Shown: one piece after another, positions 59,331 to 64,000 of the stretch
How positions within the stretch are numbered: position 1 is the stretch's first letter
How the letters are laid out: the number at the start of each line of letters is the position of its first letter
Assembly (NCBI GenBank): GCA_013076295.1
Contig: RQOL01000906.1
Span: 4,774,001 to 4,838,000 of the forward strand
Length of the DNA: 64,000 nucleotides
Source: Sanderia malayensis
Taxonomy: Eukaryota; Cnidaria; Scyphozoa; Semaeostomeae; Pelagiidae
Direction: 5' to 3'
Made by a program: the position numbers and the translations under genes
The notes under the pieces: generated by a model
Databases searched by the model: none
What the model was told of the DNA's origin: nothing
What the model saw: only the letters and a program-made list of their open reading frames with translations

Positions 59331-60016
59331 CGTCAAAGCCAACTCAAAAGTTATAAAAGTTAAACAAAGAAACGTATGTAAGATAAACAAAGCAAATAAT
59401 AAAACAGAAAAGAAAATAAAGTTAAAAAAGCTACACACTCACCTTGGTCTGGTGACAGTTAGAAAAAAATTGAACACATTGCTTAAAATTGCCTCGGATT
59501 TGTTGTTTTAAGAAGGTCTGTCAGCTGCACAACACAGCCAAAATTCATTATTCATGAGCAACAAGTGCCAAATTATAATAACATTTCACATTAGTTGATA
59601 ATGACAAATAATTAAAAATTGTGTCGAAGATCTCCAAGCGTCATCTTTCCCAAGGCAACAATAAACAAGAAAAATGTGAAGAAATTCCAGTATGCATTGT
59701 GAGGCATACGTCGAAGCCATGTGTGCTCAAAAAACAAACAAATGAATGGTTTTACTCAAGGATGAAACAGTTCACAGCTGTAGCAGGCAACATCTTGGTA
59801 CGTTCCAAAAGGTGTCCAAAGGCACGCTCCAAAAATGTTCCAATACATGTTGCAAAAAATGGTCCAAATAATGCACTGAGCCACGTTCCAAAGAACCTAA
59901 CAAGATGGGTCCAAAAGAATGAACCATGTGAAATGTGCCATTTAAGTATGGTACATATTTTGGCAAACGCTTAGTACTGTAAATAATAACAGCATCAAGA
60001 AACAGGGCATGGTACA
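59331..60016. other. Spacer downstream of the RING-finger gene
   Basis: No supported exon. Around 59795-59920 a loose repeat of cgttccaaaa / tgtccaaa occurs five or six times. Confidence 0.4.
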
Positions 60017-63000
60017 TCAGTGTGCATTCCATATGGCACGCACAAGCTGACCCAGGCTCATGTTATTCAGGCGATTACTTGTCGCCTCGGCCATTTCCGC
60101 CTCGTCTTGATCAGGAGCTGGCAAGCTGGACTCGTCGTGTGTTACTAAGAACGAGGCTATACGACTTCTGCATACCGGGCACAATCCAGTCCGCTTGAAA
60201 CAAACACCGCACACGCATGCGTGACGACACGGTAACAATGCACGAGTGACTGGCTGCGTGTGACAAATAATACACAATTCCCTTTCCTCCTCCTCCACAG
60301 CGACTGGGTTGAGATCGAGGCTCGTGCTGCTAGGAATTCCGGATGAGTACAAACTCTGAAACAACATGGGTAGAACACCTTTACTACGTCAGAAATTCAG
60401 CCAATTGAACGTTACGCCTTAATTTCGCGAGGCGCACCTGACGCGTTATCAAATCAATACGTGGTATACATTAATTTTACGATGCTTCCCCATAAGCGTT
60501 TTCCTATCGTAAGATGCATCACAATTTCACGAGCTGTGCAAAGTATTAGGCCTTGTTTGAGAACATAGGGCGAACATAGCATAGCTTAGTCCGCCGCAAA
60601 ACACACTGCATTTCACGTAAGAACGAATAAAGTATACCAGAAGCAGGTAATATAACGCATACCTTTAAAGGATGCACCCTCATTCCAGCGGTTTGGATAA
60701 ACTGCTGATGGATGAAGGGCTGGATGTTTGAGCTTGTGGGACTACATTTTGTTCCTATCGCAGTGCATAAACACACCTGAAAAAAGAATGGGGAGAATGG
60801 ATCGAACAAGAATGCATGCAAAGTTTCGATGCAAATGTTCAATTAAACAATAAAAGCCACAAAACCTGACGACACGGCAGATCTGCGCCAATCCGCAGAC
60901 CTCAGCAGACAACATCATTGACCCGAAGCTTAGTTTTTCATGAACAATTTCTTGGATTTAAATATATTGAAATAGCATACTGATAAGCAACACTTACAAT
61001 ATCTTCATCCAAAACTGCCTCCCTTCTAGCCGATTCCAATCGTTCAATGTTGACGACAAGAGTCGTCAACCGACTGTTGACTGTTGTCAATACCTCTGAG
61101 GAGGAGGGTCGAAAGTCCATTACCTCTCCGTTGTCCAAAGCTGAATATCTTAACAGAAAAGTCAAGGAATCTCCAATACTCTACACAAGACAAGCTTCAA
61201 AGTGCTTTGAATTGCTTCAAGATGCTAAATTGTTAGAAATTGTTTTTGGTGTAACTTATAGACAAGGAACAAGGATTCTACATAGATGATAAAACATGGC
61301 GCAATTTACACCATACACTACTGGTGGTGAATAGAAGTATATGCGCCTAAGCAAACCAGAAAACATCGCAAAGAAAAGCGATCCTCGTGCCTAGACAAAC
61401 TATATTAAAATCAAGACGAGGCTAGCTAGCGCATGCGTGAGATAACTTAAGTTGGACGTCTCTCTCAAGTTGCTTGATGGTATAATAATCTATTCCGGTT
61501 TCAGCAGATACAGTAAAAACCCGCACATAAGAACCTAAGATTTTGAACTCAGCCTGTTTAGGTTCTTAAGTATCGGGGTACTTCCAGAAAACAGGGTATA
61601 GGTTCTTAACATAGGGTGCAAAAAATATACCTACCAGAAAAATATAATTAAAAGTTTAGCAATGAAATATAACGTCAAACATTCCTAAAAATATCGAAAA
61701 CTAAGCAGACGATTGGGCAGAAAAATCCTCCCTGTGTCAGGAAAATAATGTCAGTTTAAAATTATGCAATGATGCAGATGCAGGTCTTGTTTATATATAG
61801 TCCATTTTGCCGAATAATGGGTATTGCTTGTTCCGCTTTATGATAAAACAACGAGTCACGTGTTTTTTCTATTGTTCTTTGGCATTACTTGGCACCCTGG
61901 TATATAGACCGTTTTGAAACACTGCCTCTGACGTCAGCTCTTTTCAAATGCATCTTTAGCCTCAAGATCCAAACCCCAGGGCATCCATTGCTTTTAGCAA
62001 CACAAAGCTTTGTTCAGTTTGAGAGGATGCATGTTCTGGAATTTCAATCTGGAGGCTAAAGATGCATTTAAAAAGAGCTGAAGTCAGTGTGAAAAGGTCT
62101 GCATGGGTGTCTTTCAGAAGAGAGATTGTGTCTTTGAGTTTAATACTGGATAAGGCCCCTTTGACAACTTAGTTTAATTTATTTCCAAGTGCATGAAAAA
62201 TAAAACCCCTTATTAAGAACCTGGTTACGTTTCAGGCTGAAATGGTTCTTATTTAGTGGGTACAAAATCAAGAATTTCAGGCTGTAGGTTCTTAATAAAT
62301 GAAGGTTCTTATGTGCGGGTTTTTACTGTATCCGTCAAAAATGAGTGTTTTAGATGACTTTTGTTTAAGTATAGTGGGAATAAATACCGGAACCATAAAA
62401 TATATGGGTATATATTCTAGTGGTATATATACATAGTTCAAGTATAGGTCTCTTAGATTCTTACTGTCTATACTGGCATCATAGTGCTCGATGTACAGAA
62501 GTACAGAGCAATAATAGAATAGAAGCAAGAAAGTAGACTAGTTCTCTGTCACTCGAAGTTTCATGCTTTCGCAATCATCAGACAGACTATAATCAGTTCA
62601 GGTATAGGTATATATACCATATACAGTGGAAAAAGGTATATAATCTATTGTTGGAGTTCGACTGATATTCATGTTCGATTCCCGTTAAAAACGTTTGTTA
62701 TGGAGGCCGTGAAGAAATCAAAACAGTTAAATAAGTCATGCGAGCCATGTTGATCCTGCGTGCAGTGTGAAAAACAAGAAAAAAAGCGCACACGACATAT
62801 TGTAAAAGTTAATCGGTTCGATAATTCTGTGTCCTCGCAGTTAACATGAAATAACTATCCCATATTATCCAAACAAGGCGATTAGCGAATGAACAAATGT
62901 GCGAATAAGCAGATGGGGGCGATGCAGGACGATAAATTGACGATTACAGGATGCTACCTGCTTGTGGGCGACCTCGACCTTTCAACTTAACTATCTCAAT

Positions 63001-63569
63001 GTTAACAACAATCATAACCACACTAACGCTCACTATGGGGTTACACGATGTTTTCATAAGAAACTGGTTTATAAAATACTGGAACAAAGATGATAAGAAA
63101 TTAGGAAACTTTAAAACTACACTCAAGAATAACAAGAAACTTTAAAATGTCCATCCTTATAAAAAACTCCATTGAGTTTAGCTTGTGTACGGTACTGCCT
63201 CACTGAATATAACAAATTTCGATAATGTTTGGAGCAGATTGAAAATTTTGATTTTGAAATTTTAAATTTGCTGGGGCTCCTTCCATGACAATCTGGATTA
63301 ATATCCATCCAAAAATGTCCAACTTCAAAACAATACAGTCGTAATACAGATAAAAAGCAAGAATTGCCATGACAAATTAAGAAACGTTTCGAAACTAAAC
63401 ATAGTAGACCTTGCTAAAAGCATTTGATATAACACCAGCAAAATTCTTCTCAAAACCTCTCTGACTAAAGCACATGGGAAAAGGATACACAACTAATTCT
63501 CTTCCACATTCTGTTGAACATCGCTTCAGCAAATCACTCAGATTATCCTGACTTCGGCATCTTGGTTCC
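60017..63569 (-). CDS. RING-finger (C3HC4) protein, probable E3 ubiquitin ligase, 3' exons
   Basis: Five consecutive minus-strand exons join in matching phases: 63410-63569, 62958-63078, 60998-61140, 60663-60776 and 60017-60355 (stop at the low end), giving about 290 residues; the 5' end lies further right. The last exon holds a C-terminal RING of the form C-x2-C-x11-C-x-H-x3-C-x2-C-x6-C-x2-C (CIICH, LPCRHACVCGVC, CPVCRSRI), so ubiquitin transfer is the likely activity. The compact LPCRH-type RING resembles those of CGRRF1, MGRN1 and IAP proteins. The upstream exons contain no domain I know: a basic, Cys-containing stretch, a hydrophobic segment (SVSVVMIVVNIEIV) and a possible short helix (VNSRLTTLVVNIERLESARR). 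A near-terminal position of the RING fits CGRRF1, but the rest does not match well enough to name it. Confidence 0.7.
61511..62328. mobile_element. 818-bp CAGTAAAAACCCGC-family DNA element
   Basis: Inverted ends CAGTAAAAACCCGCACATAAG and complement are flanked by TA on both sides. It is the largest member of the family in the window and lies in an intron of the RING-finger gene. No transposase frame is visible. A different inverted-repeat element is nested inside it. Confidence 0.85.
61905..62103. mobile_element. Inverted-repeat element nested in the 818-bp MITE
   Basis: Arms containing gctcttttcaaatgcatctt and its complement aaagatgcatttaaaaagagc face each other, with outer ends near agaccgttttgaaacactg / cactgacttc-type sequence. 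It inserted after the host element. Confidence 0.65.
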
Positions 63570-63659
63570 CTAAAACACAAAGAAATTTTTCTGCTCAGTC
63601 GCAAACTACTAATCCAAAACATCTCAAAAATAGATTCAGTCCCACAAATTTCTCAAATA

Positions 63660-63725
63660 CCGTAAGCCCTCAATTAAGCCCCCAGGGGCTTATTTTAGGG
63701 TAGAGGCTTAATCGAGGACTTACAG
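63660..63725. mobile_element. 66-bp CCGTAAGCCCTC hairpin MITE
   Basis: CCGTAAGCCCTCAATTAAGCC is mirrored as GGCTTAATCGAGGACTTACAG with TA at both ends. Smallest member of the hairpin family seen at 34054 and 39966. Confidence 0.6.
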
Positions 63726-63734
63726 TAGCTCAAA

Positions 63735-63906
63735 TCTTTCCAATATGGCACAATGGTGCTGGGGTAAATGACCCAACTGGAGCAATACTGGCATCAGTAC
63801 AGTAGAAGGGCAGAGCTTTCAATAACGAGGGACAGCACCCTTTGGCTTTAAACTTCACTTGAGTGCCATCAAGCTATTTTTTCTCGACCTCCAAGATGAC
63901 TCCAGA
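63735..63906 (-). other. Possible further upstream exon of the RING-finger gene
   Basis: After an acceptor-like ctacacag (ending 63907) the minus strand reads SGVILEVEKK, then an in-frame TAG following a run of six A, then a coding-looking LDGTQVKFKAKG and CCPSLLKALPFYCTD stretch. The stop makes it doubtful. It could be a sequencing error in the homopolymer, a pseudoexon or chance. Confidence 0.3.
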
Positions 63907-64000
63907 CTGTGTAGACAAATATTAGTGCTGACATAAATTTGTGGATCTTTTCTTCGGGTCATAAAGCCTTGTTTTCAGCGTGGAGTCTTTTCCACTCTCC

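Noticed and set aside
59621..59974. 117-codon plus-strand frame
   Set aside because: It lacks a convincing ATG and translates a loose cgttccaaaa repeat; no recognisable domain.

Overview
This is nuclear DNA of an animal. Genes are split by many spliceosomal introns (GT-AG, one probable GC-AG), gene density is low, and introns and spacers are full of small DNA transposons, tRNA-derived SINEs and minisatellites. The gene set (LIM-only factor, glycine N-methyltransferase, spatacsin, rhodopsin-class GPCR, RING-finger protein) is metazoan. AT-rich composition and a plant-style leucine-rich-repeat receptor fused to a multi-pass membrane domain fit an early-branching marine invertebrate such as a cnidarian or sponge. 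The sequence alone does not settle the phylum.

Region 1 (about 517-22470) is a three-unit tandem array. Each unit carries a two-exon LIM-only (LMO) gene, then a two-exon gene for a 1103-residue membrane protein with plant-type LRRs, a Cys-rich stretch and about ten membrane segments, then the 3' tail of GNMT. Units 2 and 3 are spaced exactly 7086 bp apart. Unit 1 carries a Kolobok-type transposon absent from the others; units 2 and 3 carry a MITE absent from unit 1. The middle LRR gene is a mosaic: its 5' part matches copy 3 and its 3' part matches copy 1, as expected from recent unequal crossing-over. The array ends in the last exon of an intact minus-strand GNMT, and a diverged, oppositely oriented GNMT tail lies at the extreme left.

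Region 2 (22394-52320) holds the five-exon GNMT gene, reading left, and head-to-head with it a roughly 47-exon spatacsin (SPG11) gene reading right. Their start codons are 727 bp apart. SPG11 introns carry TA-flanked MITEs, two tRNA-derived SINEs, two minisatellites and several hairpin elements.

Region 3 (52321-64000) contains a long foldback structure with arms near 950 bp, a single-exon class A GPCR on the minus strand behind a long polypyrimidine tract, a repeat-rich spacer, and the 3' exons of a minus-strand RING-finger gene that runs off the right end. No RNA genes, CRISPR arrays or prokaryotic operons were seen.
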